Below, piece after piece: positions 8,432-16,854 of a stretch of DNA of 37,788 nt; position 1 is the first letter of the stretch, and each line of letters begins with the position of its first letter. A program made the position numbers and the translations under genes. Below the pieces are notes generated by a model. The model was not told the origin of the DNA, searched no databases, and saw only the letters and a program-made list of their open reading frames with translations. The DNA comes from an uncultured Eubacteriales bacterium (GTDB taxonomy: Bacteria > Bacillota_I > Bacilli_A > RF39 > UBA660), in assembly GCA_900319955.1 (NCBI GenBank), contig ONQM01000004.1:1-37788 (forward strand), in the 5' to 3' direction.

Positions 8432-9425
8432 AATTCTTAAATATACTAAAGAATCCTCCACTTTTAACCTCAGTACCAAATATACCAAGTTTAGAAAGAA
8501 AATTAATTATTTCATCATTTTTCATTCTATCATTAAGTGGTGGAATATTGTAAAATATATGAGCTTTAGTTTCATATTCAAGTTCTGATACATCTTTACC
8601 ACTTAACATACTTTTATTTAAAACAATTTTTTTACCTTTTAGTTCATCAAATATATCTCTTCTTGTCTTCATAAGTTTATTAAGCATAATACTACTTGGT
8701 TCAATTAAATAAATTACATCATCACAAACAGTATCATCTTCCATATCATTTAAATCGACAAGTATACATGTTGCACCACTTATTTTATTAATAGTACTTA
8801 TAAGGCCTGCTTTATTAGTAGATATTGTATTTCTAACATTAAAATATTCAAAATCATGTCTGCTTACCTCAACTGCATAAATTGTTTCACCATACTGACG
8901 TTCTAGCTCTTTCTTTATCATATAAATAAGTGTAGTTGCTCCAGCATGGTCTGTTACATTTCTAAAACCAATTACTTTACCAGATACTCCTCCTATTTTA
9001 GAACTACCACTTGTACCTTCAGAATCATCTTGTGGAACATCATCTTGCATACTGCTTACATAACTTACATCTTCTAAAGTATTAGTGTGAGTAACTAAAT
9101 ATTTAACACCATTAATATTATTAGTAAAATTATATATACCAATTGCAACTAGTCTTGATAAATAATTCTTGCTAGAGCATTCTGGTCTATCTGGCAAAAG
9201 AAGTATAATTTTATCAGGTTCTATACTCATTGCAAGTCTTTGTAAATTAGAAACATTCATATAATCTTTAATTGCAGTTAAATCAACAATCATCTTGTTA
9301 AAGTAAAAATTTCTAAAAGTATTTATAAGTTCATCAACAGAAAAAACACCATCCATACTTTTAATAATTTCTACATTTAATTTTTCTAATTCTTCTTTTC
9401 TTTCATTTGCTATTATTACATTCAT
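8430..9425 (-). CDS. TadZ/CpaE-like MinD-family protein with degenerate P-loop
   Basis: 331 residues, soluble. Residues 1-115 look like an atypical response-receiver domain (alternating strands and helices, VDLTAI near 48-53 and IILLLPDRPE near 73-82). A Ser/Asp-rich linker follows. Residues 148-310 resemble a MinD/ParA fold: KVIGFRNVTDHAGATTLIY stands where the deviant Walker A (KGGxGKT) should be, but the lysines are missing. A receiver-like domain plus MinD-like ATPase, often with a damaged P-loop, is the plan of TadZ/CpaE, which places Tad pili at the cell pole. The gene follows three pilin-like genes in one unit. AGGTGA precedes the ATG. The family call is by layout, not by alignment. 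Confidence 0.6.
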   Translation of the reverse strand: MNVIIANERKEELEKLNVEIIKSMDGVFSVDELINTFRNFYFNKMIVDLTAIKDYMNVSNLQRLAMSIEPDKIILLLPDRPECSSKNYLSRLVAIGIYNFTNNINGVKYLVTHTNTLEDVSYVSSMQDDVPQDDSEGTSGSSKIGGVSGKVIGFRNVTDHAGATTLIYMIKKELERQYGETIYAVEVSRHDFEYFNVRNTISTNKAGLISTINKISGATCILVDLNDMEDDTVCDDVIYLIEPSSIMLNKLMKTRRDIFDELKGKKIVLNKSMLSGKDVSELEYETKAHIFYNIPPLNDRMKNDEIINFLSKLGIFGTEVKSGGFFSIFKN

Positions 9426-9433
9426 ATAATCAC

Positions 9434-9964
9434 CTAATTATTGTAAATATTTACAGTCTTAGTGGCACCAGTAACCCTAAATAAACTCATATTACTAAAG
9501 AAATAATTAAATATTGGAATATCAATACTTGCAAATGTCATTACATCAACATAAGAACTTGTATATTCAGTAATATCAGTTCGATCTTTAGCTTTATCAG
9601 ATTGTGATCCATAAGTATGTGTACTTGCAGAACTAGATTCTTCATCACTACCATTTCCTACAATCTGTTCAACTTTCCAGCACCAACCAGCATTTTCACA
9701 TTTATAGCCATCATGATCAGCAACAGATGTAAAAGTAATTGATGCTCCATACCCGATAGATTTTGAATATTCTTGAAGTTCTGCTGTTATTTCTTTTTCA
9801 TGTTCTTTAACTTTATTATCATATTTTTCAATTACAGATATCGCCTTATTTTTCATTTGAAAAGCCTTATTGTAACTAATAGAAAATGCCATAAAGCCAC
9901 TAACTACAACGACAAATAAAGCAATAACAATGTATGCCCAATAACCACCTAGTGCTTCACGCAT
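9434..9964 (-). CDS. TadE-like pseudopilin, copy 1
   Basis: 176 residues. Starts MREALGGYWAY, then one hydrophobic helix (about 11-31), a charged helix (KAISVIEKYDNKVKEHEKEI), and an outer domain with a Cys pair (CENAGWCW). The end, DIPIFNYFFSNMSLFRVTG, recalls the amphipathic end of TadE-type proteins. It is a paralogue of the next protein upstream: the same MR(E/D)ALGGY start, the same (V)ISxIEKY helix, the same paired Cys and WCW/WCY motif. AGGAGTGAT precedes the ATG. A minor pilin or a periplasm-facing structural subunit is likely; the exact role is unknown. Confidence 0.55.
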   Translation of the reverse strand: MREALGGYWAYIVIALFVVVVSGFMAFSISYNKAFQMKNKAISVIEKYDNKVKEHEKEITAELQEYSKSIGYGASITFTSVADHDGYKCENAGWCWKVEQIVGNGSDEESSSASTHTYGSQSDKAKDRTDITEYTSSYVDVMTFASIDIPIFNYFFSNMSLFRVTGATKTVNIYNN

Positions 9965-9977
9965 ATTCTATCACTCC

Positions 9978-10439
9978 TTATTTAAAAACTGGTATAGCAG
10001 TTGTTGTACCTTTCATCCATAAAAATTGCTGACTAAAAAGAGTCCATATAAATGGCAAATGTGAATTTATAAATACAGCAACATTATATTGCACATAGCC
10101 TTCCTTAACTTTAGATGAAGAAACTTGCTGATAGCACCATCCTAGTCTTCTACCTTTAAAATCAGGACATGTCCAACCAGCATTTTTAGCAGTTTCTGTA
10201 GCATAATAAATGCCTTGACTTTCACCATTATAACCAAGTGCCATTAAATCATCATAAGTATGAGAAAGCATATCTTCGTTCTCAATATTGCCCTCATATT
10301 TTTCAATATATGATATGACCCTATTTTTAACTCGATATGCTTTTGTAAAGTTAAGTGAAAGTGCAATAAGTGCAGTTACAAGTACAATAAACCCTATAAG
10401 CATTGTTAAATTAAAATAACCACCTAATGCATCTCTCAT
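9978..10439 (-). CDS. TadE-like pseudopilin, copy 2
   Basis: 153 residues. MRDALGGYFNLT is followed by one membrane helix (about 13-31), then RVISYIEKYEGN and an outer domain with Cys residues in WTCPDFKG and WCYQQ, and the C-terminal stretch FINSHLPFIWTLFSQQFLW. It shares start motif, helix and cysteine plan with the gene after it (9434-9964), so the two arose by duplication. It starts 15 nt after the stop of the 54-residue pilin-like gene with AAAGGAA upstream. The single N-terminal helix and short leader resemble type IV/Tad pilins, but no clear peptidase cut site (G followed by a helix with E5) can be fixed. Confidence 0.55.
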   Translation of the reverse strand: MRDALGGYFNLTMLIGFIVLVTALIALSLNFTKAYRVKNRVISYIEKYEGNIENEDMLSHTYDDLMALGYNGESQGIYYATETAKNAGWTCPDFKGRRLGWCYQQVSSSKVKEGYVQYNVAVFINSHLPFIWTLFSQQFLWMKGTTTAIPVFK

Positions 10440-10454
10440 AATTTATTTTTCCTT

Positions 10455-10619
10455 TTAATTTTTTGCGCCAATAGCACTAGTATTGCTTACATTAGCCCAT
10501 TGATCGTTTATACTATGTCTAATATTTGGCCAAATAACTGTAGTAAAGAATGTAGCTATTGCAGCAATTGCAATTATAGTTACAACTGTTAAGTTTAATT
10601 CTCCTGAAGCCTCTTTCAT
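10455..10619 (-). CDS. 54-residue Flp/pilin-like protein
   Basis: Too short for routine ORF calling. It starts MKEASGELNLTVVTIIAIAA, has one hydrophobic helix (about 9-30) and ends with a short polar tail (SAIGAKN). The ribosome site GGAGAAAGGAT lies 5 nt before the ATG. The size and single helix behind a short leader are those of Flp-type major pilins, and the leader MKEASGE(L)NLT parallels MRDALGGYFNLT of the next gene. A G6 followed by Glu suggests prepilin processing, though the usual E5 is not in place. It is first in the pilin-pilin-pilin-TadZ unit, where a major pilin would be expected. Confidence 0.6.
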   Translation of the reverse strand: MKEASGELNLTVVTIIAIAAIATFFTTVIWPNIRHSINDQWANVSNTSAIGAKN

Positions 10620-10651
10620 ATTATCCTTTCTCCTTTCGTATCATCATCTAT

Positions 10652-10681
10652 ATTCTATCATAAAAGCTATAATAAATTCAA
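10652..10681 (-). promoter_or_regulatory. Promoter of the pilin/TadZ unit
   Basis: TTGAAT (10676-10681), 18 nt spacer, TAGAAT (10652-10657) on the minus strand, about 33 nt upstream of the 54-residue gene. Fair match. Confidence 0.5.
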
Positions 10682-10723
10682 TAGTGTTTTAATATACATT
10701 TTTTGTTTACACTCATTTGTAAA

Positions 10724-11806
10724 CTAATCTTTCTTATCAAACTTTCCAAGTATTATTTCTTTATATGTATATCCTTTGCTTCCCCATAAAGGAACATTCA
10801 TAATAATATTAGTAATAATTTTCATTACTTCATTATAGTTTTTTGAAGTAATATTTAAGTTAGCTTCTTCAAGCATTTCATTTAGTGTTTTCATACCATT
10901 ATCATAGTTTACTCTAAACTGATTTACAATTACACCTACTGATAAATCTATATCTTTTTCTGTCATTTTTTTGCTATTGTTTTTTAAAAGATTTTCAAGT
11001 TTTATAACATCATCAGTTCTTTCATAATAGAAGAAATCTTTATAATTTAAAAGTTCCTTTAAAGGTAATTTTTTATATGGAACATCAAATAATATATCTT
11101 CATCTTTTGTAACAACATCAAATGTATCAATAGCATCTTCTTCATCATCTAAGTAATTTGGTTTTCTTAAATACATTTCATTTTCATTATTGAATCCATT
11201 TACAAGTGCTAGACATTCTCTTCTTTCATCAACTAAAACACAATCAAAGTTGATTTCTCTAGGATTATCATAATTTAAATAATCCATTGCATATTGTATG
11301 TAAACAGAAAGTGGAATCGCACCATATAAATTTACTACTGCAACTGAAAAATCATATAATCTAGTATTTTTAATAACTTTATTTTTTATTTCAATATCTT
11401 CCATCTCATTTATAATTTCATCAGGCATAACCGTATAAATTTTACCATCTAAGTTATAGAAATAAATAAGTCCAGAATATTCAAGAAATCCATATTTAAT
11501 TGTATCAATATCATTATTAGTAATTACACCATTATTTTCTATTAATTCTTTTATTAAATCATACTCATATTCCACTAATAAATTAAGATTTCTTTCTAAT
11601 ACACCCATATCATTTAATAATTTTTCTACTTTCTTTATCAGTATTTTCTTATTGCCAGAAGGTTCTCTATTTGATAATGTAGAATAAATACTTTCCAGTT
11701 CATCTTTAGTATGAAGCTCAAGTAAATCTTTTAGTCTCCTTTTAGGTGCCTTCTTAACCTTTTTTAAATATTCTAAATTAAAATCTTCATGAATACCCTT
11801 TTTCAT
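10724..11806 (-). CDS. Unrecognised 360-residue soluble protein with SAP-like N-terminus
   Basis: No membrane segment. Residues 20-68 (RLKDLLELHTKDELESIYS ... NKKILIKKVEKLL) look like the helix-helix pattern of a SAP or Rho N-terminal nucleic-acid-binding motif. The middle is acidic. The C-terminus (about 325-352, VPLWGSKGYTYKEI) resembles a short motif (W.xxGxTxxE) found at the ends of many uncharacterised Bacillota proteins. It lies 11 nt after the DUF6056-like gene and is the last gene of that run. TAAAGGAG precedes the ATG. A regulatory or nucleic-acid-linked role is possible, but nothing here proves it. Confidence 0.7.
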   Translation of the reverse strand: MKKGIHEDFNLEYLKKVKKAPKRRLKDLLELHTKDELESIYSTLSNREPSGNKKILIKKVEKLLNDMGVLERNLNLLVEYEYDLIKELIENNGVITNNDIDTIKYGFLEYSGLIYFYNLDGKIYTVMPDEIINEMEDIEIKNKVIKNTRLYDFSVAVVNLYGAIPLSVYIQYAMDYLNYDNPREINFDCVLVDERRECLALVNGFNNENEMYLRKPNYLDDEEDAIDTFDVVTKDEDILFDVPYKKLPLKELLNYKDFFYYERTDDVIKLENLLKNNSKKMTEKDIDLSVGVIVNQFRVNYDNGMKTLNEMLEEANLNITSKNYNEVMKIITNIIMNVPLWGSKGYTYKEIILGKFDKKD

Positions 11807-11817
11807 ATACTACTCCT

Positions 11818-13260
11818 TTACTTCTTATAAATAATAAGTTTCCATTTTCCATCATTTAAACTTATGTTAACATTCTTTTTTATACCATAATATTTCTTAA
11901 ATTTATCTATATGATACTTATTAGTAGGATTAATATTACAAGGAGCAAAAGATGGATATGAATCAATTATTATTTCTTCTTTATTTTCTTTAACTTTCTT
12001 TTTTATTTCTTTTAAGTTGTTATTATAGCATCTAAATATATTTATGTAAAATACTAAATAAAATATAGCACCTAATACATTCAAAATAATTAAAAAATTT
12101 TTTATGTGATTATTTTCTTTAATATATTTATCTATTATAATTATAAAACTAATTGACATAAATAAATATGCACCAAAACTAGTTCTATATCCCCACGTAG
12201 GAGATAGTAGCATTACAAGGTTAGAAATTATTCCTATCATATAAAAGAAAGATTCTAAACTTTTAATACTATCATCTTTAATTATTAATATAAAATTAAT
12301 AATAGTAAGAAAAATAAAATATAAAATAGCATAAATATTTGGAATATTAAACACTACTATTTTAAAGCTACTAATTAAATATGTGAATGTAAATATTAAA
12401 GATATGCTTTCATATAAATATAAAATGACTTTTAATAATTTATTTTTAATATTTTTTCTTATTAAAATAAACATACTGATTATCATAAGAATAATTAAAA
12501 AATAATTAATTATGTATGTATAAAAAACAAAATTATATGAATTAAAACCTATCTTACCAAATAAACTTAATTTATTAAATTCTATATTTTCAACACTACT
12601 TCTTATTCTATTACCAGGTGACATAAACATAATAAGAAAACTTGCAATAGATATAATTAAAAATAAAAGTAAATTCTTATTAATTTTCTTATTTTTAATA
12701 TAATATTCTATTAAAAATATTAAATTAATAAATATAAATACAAGTGACATATTTTCTATAAACATAGGTATTATTATATTTAAAATAATTAGTAGTATAA
12801 TTTTTGCTTTACTATATTTATCATTTTTTCTAATAAGAAAAATATAAAGGAGTATTAAAGGTATTACAAATAAGTAGGTAATATTACCTGCTATCCAAGT
12901 AACTACTTGTGAAAATGTATAAATGTTCATAAAAAGAAATACTGAAAACAATAATAAATACTTTATTTTTTTATTTTTAAAATTACATATTTTATTAGTT
13001 AAATAAATGATACTAACTATTAAAAATGAATTAGCTATATTCCAAATTATCTTATTATAAGTTAAAAGGTTTATAAGAATTCTACTTATAAGCCTTCCTT
13101 CCCATGAAAAATATAAGCTAAAAGCGCTTCTAAAGTCATAAATTAGCCCATGTTTACCAATAAGATAATTGCCCCAATCATCACCAGATATGGGACTTAA
13201 AAATAGAATTGCTAAGAAAAATATAAAATATAATATAAGCTCTTTTCTATTTTCTTTCAT
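11818..13260 (-). CDS. DUF6056-like polytopic membrane glycosyltransferase
   Basis: 480 residues with about 11-12 hydrophobic segments. Near the N-terminus SPISGDDWGNYLIG puts an Asp-Asp pair just after the first helix, followed by LYFSWEGRLISRI. That DDW...WxGR pattern is typical of DUF6056 and related GT-C type glycosyltransferases, which move sugars from lipid-phosphate donors on the outer face of the membrane. The C-terminal 60 residues form a small outer domain. It is 12 nt from the LCP gene and in one run with a GtrB-like enzyme that would supply the lipid-linked sugar. The specific sugar and acceptor are unknown. Confidence 0.7.
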   Translation of the reverse strand: MKENRKELILYFIFFLAILFLSPISGDDWGNYLIGKHGLIYDFRSAFSLYFSWEGRLISRILINLLTYNKIIWNIANSFLIVSIIYLTNKICNFKNKKIKYLLLFSVFLFMNIYTFSQVVTWIAGNITYLFVIPLILLYIFLIRKNDKYSKAKIILLIILNIIIPMFIENMSLVFIFINLIFLIEYYIKNKKINKNLLLFLIISIASFLIMFMSPGNRIRSSVENIEFNKLSLFGKIGFNSYNFVFYTYIINYFLIILMIISMFILIRKNIKNKLLKVILYLYESISLIFTFTYLISSFKIVVFNIPNIYAILYFIFLTIINFILIIKDDSIKSLESFFYMIGIISNLVMLLSPTWGYRTSFGAYLFMSISFIIIIDKYIKENNHIKNFLIILNVLGAIFYLVFYINIFRCYNNNLKEIKKKVKENKEEIIIDSYPSFAPCNINPTNKYHIDKFKKYYGIKKNVNISLNDGKWKLIIYKK

Positions 13261-13272
13261 TATCTTTCACCA

Positions 13273-14706
13273 TTAATCTTTTAAAGTATCATTAATAACT
13301 TTACTTGCAGCATTAACCTCATCCATATTAGGGAATGTAACGCCAACTTCTTGAGTTCCTAAATGACCCATTGCTTTTCCATCAGTACCATCAGGACTTT
13401 GAGTGACAATTTCATATCCACTATAATCTTCTATTAATGATTTAAATAAGTTAGAAATTACTTTTCTATTCATATCAGTTGTATATAAATCACTATAACT
13501 ATTTAATACTTTACTATAATTTGTAAGAGTTGAAGTAGATAAAGTCTTCTTAACAATACTATCAAGTATCTTACGACAATTTTCAATTCTACCTCTTTCA
13601 TTATTCTTAAGATTTAATCTTTCTCTTGAGATAGTAAGAATTTCAATTCCATTATAATTTCTGCAGCCTTTTTCAACGGTTAACTTCTTTCCTTTACTAT
13701 CATCATATGAATTAACAACCAATGCATGAGTTGTTTTAAAACTATAATCTGAACAGAACTCAATGCCACCTAATGAATCAACAACTTTAACAAGAGAGTT
13801 TGTATTAACATTTACTGTATAATCTATCTTTGTGTTAAATAATTTTTCAAGTGCTTCACGACTAACATTACTATCAAATGATCCCAAACACATCAAGGTA
13901 TCTTTTGTATTATATCCAGGAACATCAACATAATATCCTCTAAGAACAGGAGTCATAACAATTTTTTTCTTTTTAGTATTAACTGTTATTAACATATTAA
14001 AGTCTCTCATAATACCAGTAAAATCTAATCCATTTAAATAAATTGTGTAGCTACTCTTTACCTTAGTATTTTTCTTTTCCTTCGTTTTAACTTCAAAGTC
14101 CTTAATTATTTTATAGTTATCTTTATTAAACTCAATAGCAGATGAAAATAAATAATCATAATTACCCTTACTTATTAATAAATAAGTATTTGGATTAGTA
14201 TTCATTTCATAAAGTACTGTACTTACACTATCTGTCTTTATATACTTGTAATTGCCTAGTTTTTTTTCAGCTAAATCAATATTTTTAGAAAATCTATGTG
14301 AATAAATATTTGTATCAGGTGTTAAAGAGTCAGCATCATTTACACTGTTAGAAATGCTTGTTAATAAAACATATTCTGTACTTACTGTAATTGAATCATT
14401 ATTAAAGCCCTTTTCAATAAATTTATCAGTAGTTTTAACATATGTATTTAAAACTATATTAAATGCTGAAAGAAGAGAAAATAAAATTATTCCAATAATG
14501 AATGATACTTTCTTCTTACCAAATAAGAAAAGTATAATAATAAGTAAATTAAGAATAACTTCTGCAAGAACAAATATAATTAAATACTTATCTGGTACAA
14601 CATTAAGTTTTAAAATATTAAGTACAAGTAAAACTGTAATTAAAACAGTTATAATAGAGAATACTATTCTAAATATTCCACTAATTTTTAATTTTTTCTT
14701 TTTCAT
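13273..14706 (-). CDS. LytR-CpsA-Psr (LCP) family cell-wall polymer ligase
   Basis: 477 residues from ATG 14706, picked because AAAGGTGG lies 4-5 nt upstream; the first six codons of the longer frame precede that site. Three hydrophobic helices (about 10-105) anchor it. The LCP domain follows: ITVNTKKKKIVMTPVLRGYYVDVPG, then DYTVNVNTNSLVKVVDSLGGIEF, then LTISRERLNLKNNERGRIENC. The R.R(x)...D/E-R-x-R-x pattern holds the Arg residues that bind the pyrophosphate of lipid-linked polymers in this family. LCP enzymes attach teichoic acid or capsule to peptidoglycan outside the membrane. Its neighbours, a GtrB-like and a DUF6056-like enzyme, support a wall-polymer role. Confidence 0.9.
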   Translation of the reverse strand: MKKKKLKISGIFRIVFSIITVLITVLLVLNILKLNVVPDKYLIIFVLAEVILNLLIIILFLFGKKKVSFIIGIILFSLLSAFNIVLNTYVKTTDKFIEKGFNNDSITVSTEYVLLTSISNSVNDADSLTPDTNIYSHRFSKNIDLAEKKLGNYKYIKTDSVSTVLYEMNTNPNTYLLISKGNYDYLFSSAIEFNKDNYKIIKDFEVKTKEKKNTKVKSSYTIYLNGLDFTGIMRDFNMLITVNTKKKKIVMTPVLRGYYVDVPGYNTKDTLMCLGSFDSNVSREALEKLFNTKIDYTVNVNTNSLVKVVDSLGGIEFCSDYSFKTTHALVVNSYDDSKGKKLTVEKGCRNYNGIEILTISRERLNLKNNERGRIENCRKILDSIVKKTLSTSTLTNYSKVLNSYSDLYTTDMNRKVISNLFKSLIEDYSGYEIVTQSPDGTDGKAMGHLGTQEVGVTFPNMDEVNAASKVINDTLKD

Positions 14707-14756
14707 AATACCACCTTTTATCATTTTATCATTATTTCATATAAATTTCCATTTAT

Positions 14757-15680
14757 TTATAATTCTTTTTCATTTTCTATGTAAATTGGTCTTCTCTTCA
14801 CTTCTAAATATGTTTTAGAAAGGTACTCTCCTATTATTCCAAGACATAAAAGTTGAATGCCTGAAACAAAAAGTAAAATACAAGCAAGACTAGGGTATCC
14901 TTTAACAGGATCTCCAAATAAAAGTGTTTTAATAATAATAAAAATAACCCAAATAAATGCAATAATACAAAGTATGACACCAGAGTATGATGCTATTGAA
15001 AGTAGAGCTGTTGAAAATGATGTTATGCCTTGGATACCATATCTTACAAGTTTACCAAAAGACCACTTAGTTTCACCTGCTGATCTTTTTCTATTTTCAA
15101 ATTCTAACCATTTAGTTTTAAATCCAACAAAACTATATATTCCTTTAGAATATCTGTTATATTCTTTCATTGATAAAATAGCATTAACAAACTTTTTATC
15201 CATAAGTCTATAGTCTCTTGCGCCATCTACCATTTCAAGTTTAGACATCTTATTAATTAATTTATAGAATCTTCTTGCAAAGAAACTTCTTATTGGAGGT
15301 TCACCTTTTCTATTAACTCTTCTAGTTGCAACAGAATCAAATCCAGATTTTACATATTTATACATTTCTGGTAATAATTCCGGTGGGTCTTGCAAGTCAA
15401 CGTCCATTGTGCAAATGTAGTTTCCACTTGCATTAAGAAGTCCTGCATATATTCCCGCTTCTTTACCAAAATTTCTTGAAAATGAAATAAACTTAACAGA
15501 TTTATCTTTCTTTCTTAATTCTTTAATAATATTTAAAGTCTTATCATAGGATCCATCATCAATAAATAATATTTCAAATTCTGCATCAATTTTTTTAATG
15601 ACTTTTTCTATTTCTTTATAAAAAATAGGAACAGCTTCTTCTTCATTATAAACTGGTACAACAATACTAATCTTATCCAT
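14757..15680 (-). CDS. GtrB-type polyprenyl-phosphate glycosyltransferase (GT2)
   Basis: 307 residues from ATG 15680, where GGAGGGAG sits 3-4 nt upstream; a longer frame to 15701 crosses that site. GT-A fold: IVVPVYNEEE near 6-15, FIDDGS at 39-44, DVDLQDPP at 93-100, and SAGETKWSF at 200-208 before two C-terminal membrane helices (about 226-252 and 264-288). This is the GtrB/ArnC/DPM1 layout, which transfers a sugar from a nucleotide donor to undecaprenyl phosphate on the inner face. It is the first gene of the run GT2, LCP, DUF6056, unknown, and probably makes the donor used by the DUF6056-like enzyme outside. Confidence 0.92.
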   Translation of the reverse strand: MDKISIVVPVYNEEEAVPIFYKEIEKVIKKIDAEFEILFIDDGSYDKTLNIIKELRKKDKSVKFISFSRNFGKEAGIYAGLLNASGNYICTMDVDLQDPPELLPEMYKYVKSGFDSVATRRVNRKGEPPIRSFFARRFYKLINKMSKLEMVDGARDYRLMDKKFVNAILSMKEYNRYSKGIYSFVGFKTKWLEFENRKRSAGETKWSFGKLVRYGIQGITSFSTALLSIASYSGVILCIIAFIWVIFIIIKTLLFGDPVKGYPSLACILLFVSGIQLLCLGIIGEYLSKTYLEVKRRPIYIENEKEL

Positions 15681-15750
15681 ATACTCCCTCCAAATATACA
15701 TAAATTATATAATAAAATATATTAAAATAAAAGAAGATTTTAAACTAAAA

Positions 15751-15770
15751 ATATCTAGTTACCTAGATAT
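15751..15770 (-). terminator. Hairpin terminator downstream of the surface-protein remnant
   Basis: Inverted repeat ATATCTAG / CTAGATAT with a 4-nt loop, followed on the minus strand by TTTTTAGTTT. It lies 22 nt past the stop of the decayed glycine-rich gene. Confidence 0.6.
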
Positions 15771-15792
15771 CATTATATCAGTATCAATTTAT

Positions 15793-16056
15793 TTACCTAT
15801 ATATGTTAATTTTTTCATAGTCATTACCTATCTTAGCATAATCTTCAGTTGGTGTTTCGGAAACACAAGTAACAGAAATTGTTCTTGTTGATTCTTCATC
15901 AGATGTTTCACAATTATAACAAGTCATATGTCTACTAGATAAATAATTACTTCCTATAAATTCAGAACCTCCTCCAGCACCCATCCATACGACTTACCGC
16001 CACCATTATAATCAACAGAAAAGCTACAGAATTAGTTCCAACACCACCTACATTAA
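15793..16056 (-). pseudogene. Frameshifted C-terminal remnant of a glycine-rich surface protein
   Basis: Three conserved-looking pieces lie in order but in different frames. They are INVGGVGTNSVAF (about 16015-16056), VDYNGGGKSYGW (about 15983-16020), and MGAGGGSEFIGSNYLSSRH... down to the stop at 15793, which includes CYNC and a Thr/Ser-rich stretch. The pieces read as one glycine-rich domain interrupted by small indels. Glycine-rich repeats ending in this Cys/Thr-rich tail occur in large surface proteins of low-GC Bacillota. The 5' part is absent: the similarity stops within a few bases of the point where the HTH remnant on the other strand begins. Confidence 0.55.
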
Positions 16057-16059
16057 TAA

Positions 16060-16527
16060 ATAGCAAATAGAGTAAAAATATTCATAGATGATAATTCTAT
16101 TAATACAGAAAGACTAATAAATATAATAGAGAATTTAGAACTCACTCAAACTGAAGTTGCAGAAAAATTAGGATGCACAAGATCTGCCTACTCTATATGG
16201 AAAATAAATAAAAATACTATGTCACTTTATTATCTTAATAAATTCTCAAATATCTTTAATATTAATATAGATTATTTAGTTAATCTATCTGATAAAGAAT
16301 ATATTGAATTTAATAAAGTTATAGACAAAAAAGAGCTTGGTAAAAGAATTAAGCAAGCTAGAAAGAAAATTGGATTTATACAAGATAAGTTAGCATCTAA
16401 AATTAATACAACTCACTCAGTTATTAGTGCTTACGAATATGGTAAAACATCTGTTCCAACATTATTTCTAATTGGAATAGCTAGAATAACTAATAAGTCT
16501 CTTAATTGGTTTTTAAATAAGATTTAA
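16060..16527 (+). pseudogene. Headless double HTH (Cro/CI-type) regulator
   Basis: An open frame from 16060 (just after a TAA) has two Cro/CI-type helix-turn-helix units. The first is at about 16110-16200 (LTQTEVAEKLGCTRSAYSIW) and the second at about 16340-16440 (KRIKQARKKIGFIQDKLASK... and SVISAYEYGKT). There is no ATG, GTG or TTG before the first HTH. The first in-frame ATG, at 16219, comes after it and would give a 102-residue protein with only the second HTH. The sequence therefore looks like a regulator whose 5' end was removed at the junction with the surface-protein remnant. A shortened 16219-16527 product could still be made. Confidence 0.6.
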
Positions 16528-16531
16528 TTAC

Positions 16532-16744
16532 TTAAAATTTATTTTTTAAAAGTACTTTAAATACAAACATACAAATTAAAAATATAATTATAAAAAATAT
16601 TATCTCATATAAAATGTTATTATTTATAAAACAAAATAAAAATGCTAAAAAAGAACTTATAGTTATAGATAAACATACTTTATTATAAGTACAAATAAAG
16701 AAAAGCAAAAATATTACGAATAAAACTAAATAAATAAATGCCAT
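16532..16744 (-). CDS. Small membrane protein, possibly NfeD-like
   Basis: 70 residues, nearly all hydrophobic, with three helices (about 1-20, 26-44, 46-66) and a basic end LLKNKF. TAGGAGTG lies 8 nt before the ATG. The spacing of helices recalls the N-terminal membrane part of NfeD-type proteins, but without the soluble OB domain, so the name is tentative. It is convergent with the HTH frame, with only 4 nt between them. Confidence 0.5.
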   Translation of the reverse strand: MAFIYLVLFVIFLLFFICTYNKVCLSITISSFLAFLFCFINNNILYEIIFFIIIFLICMFVFKVLLKNKF

Positions 16745-16795
16745 ACTATAAACACTCCTATTTCAATTATATAGTAATAATATTAAAAATACAAC

Positions 16796-16824
16796 TTGTA
16801 TTAAATTAAACTTTATATTATAAT
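16796..16824 (+). promoter_or_regulatory. Promoter of the Ig-like surface protein gene
   Basis: TTGTAT (16796-16801), 17 nt, TATAAT (16819-16824). Transcription would start near 16831, about 24 nt before the ATG. Confidence 0.7.
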
Positions 16825-16854
16825 TTAGGTATTAATAACAGTAGAGGTAGAAAG

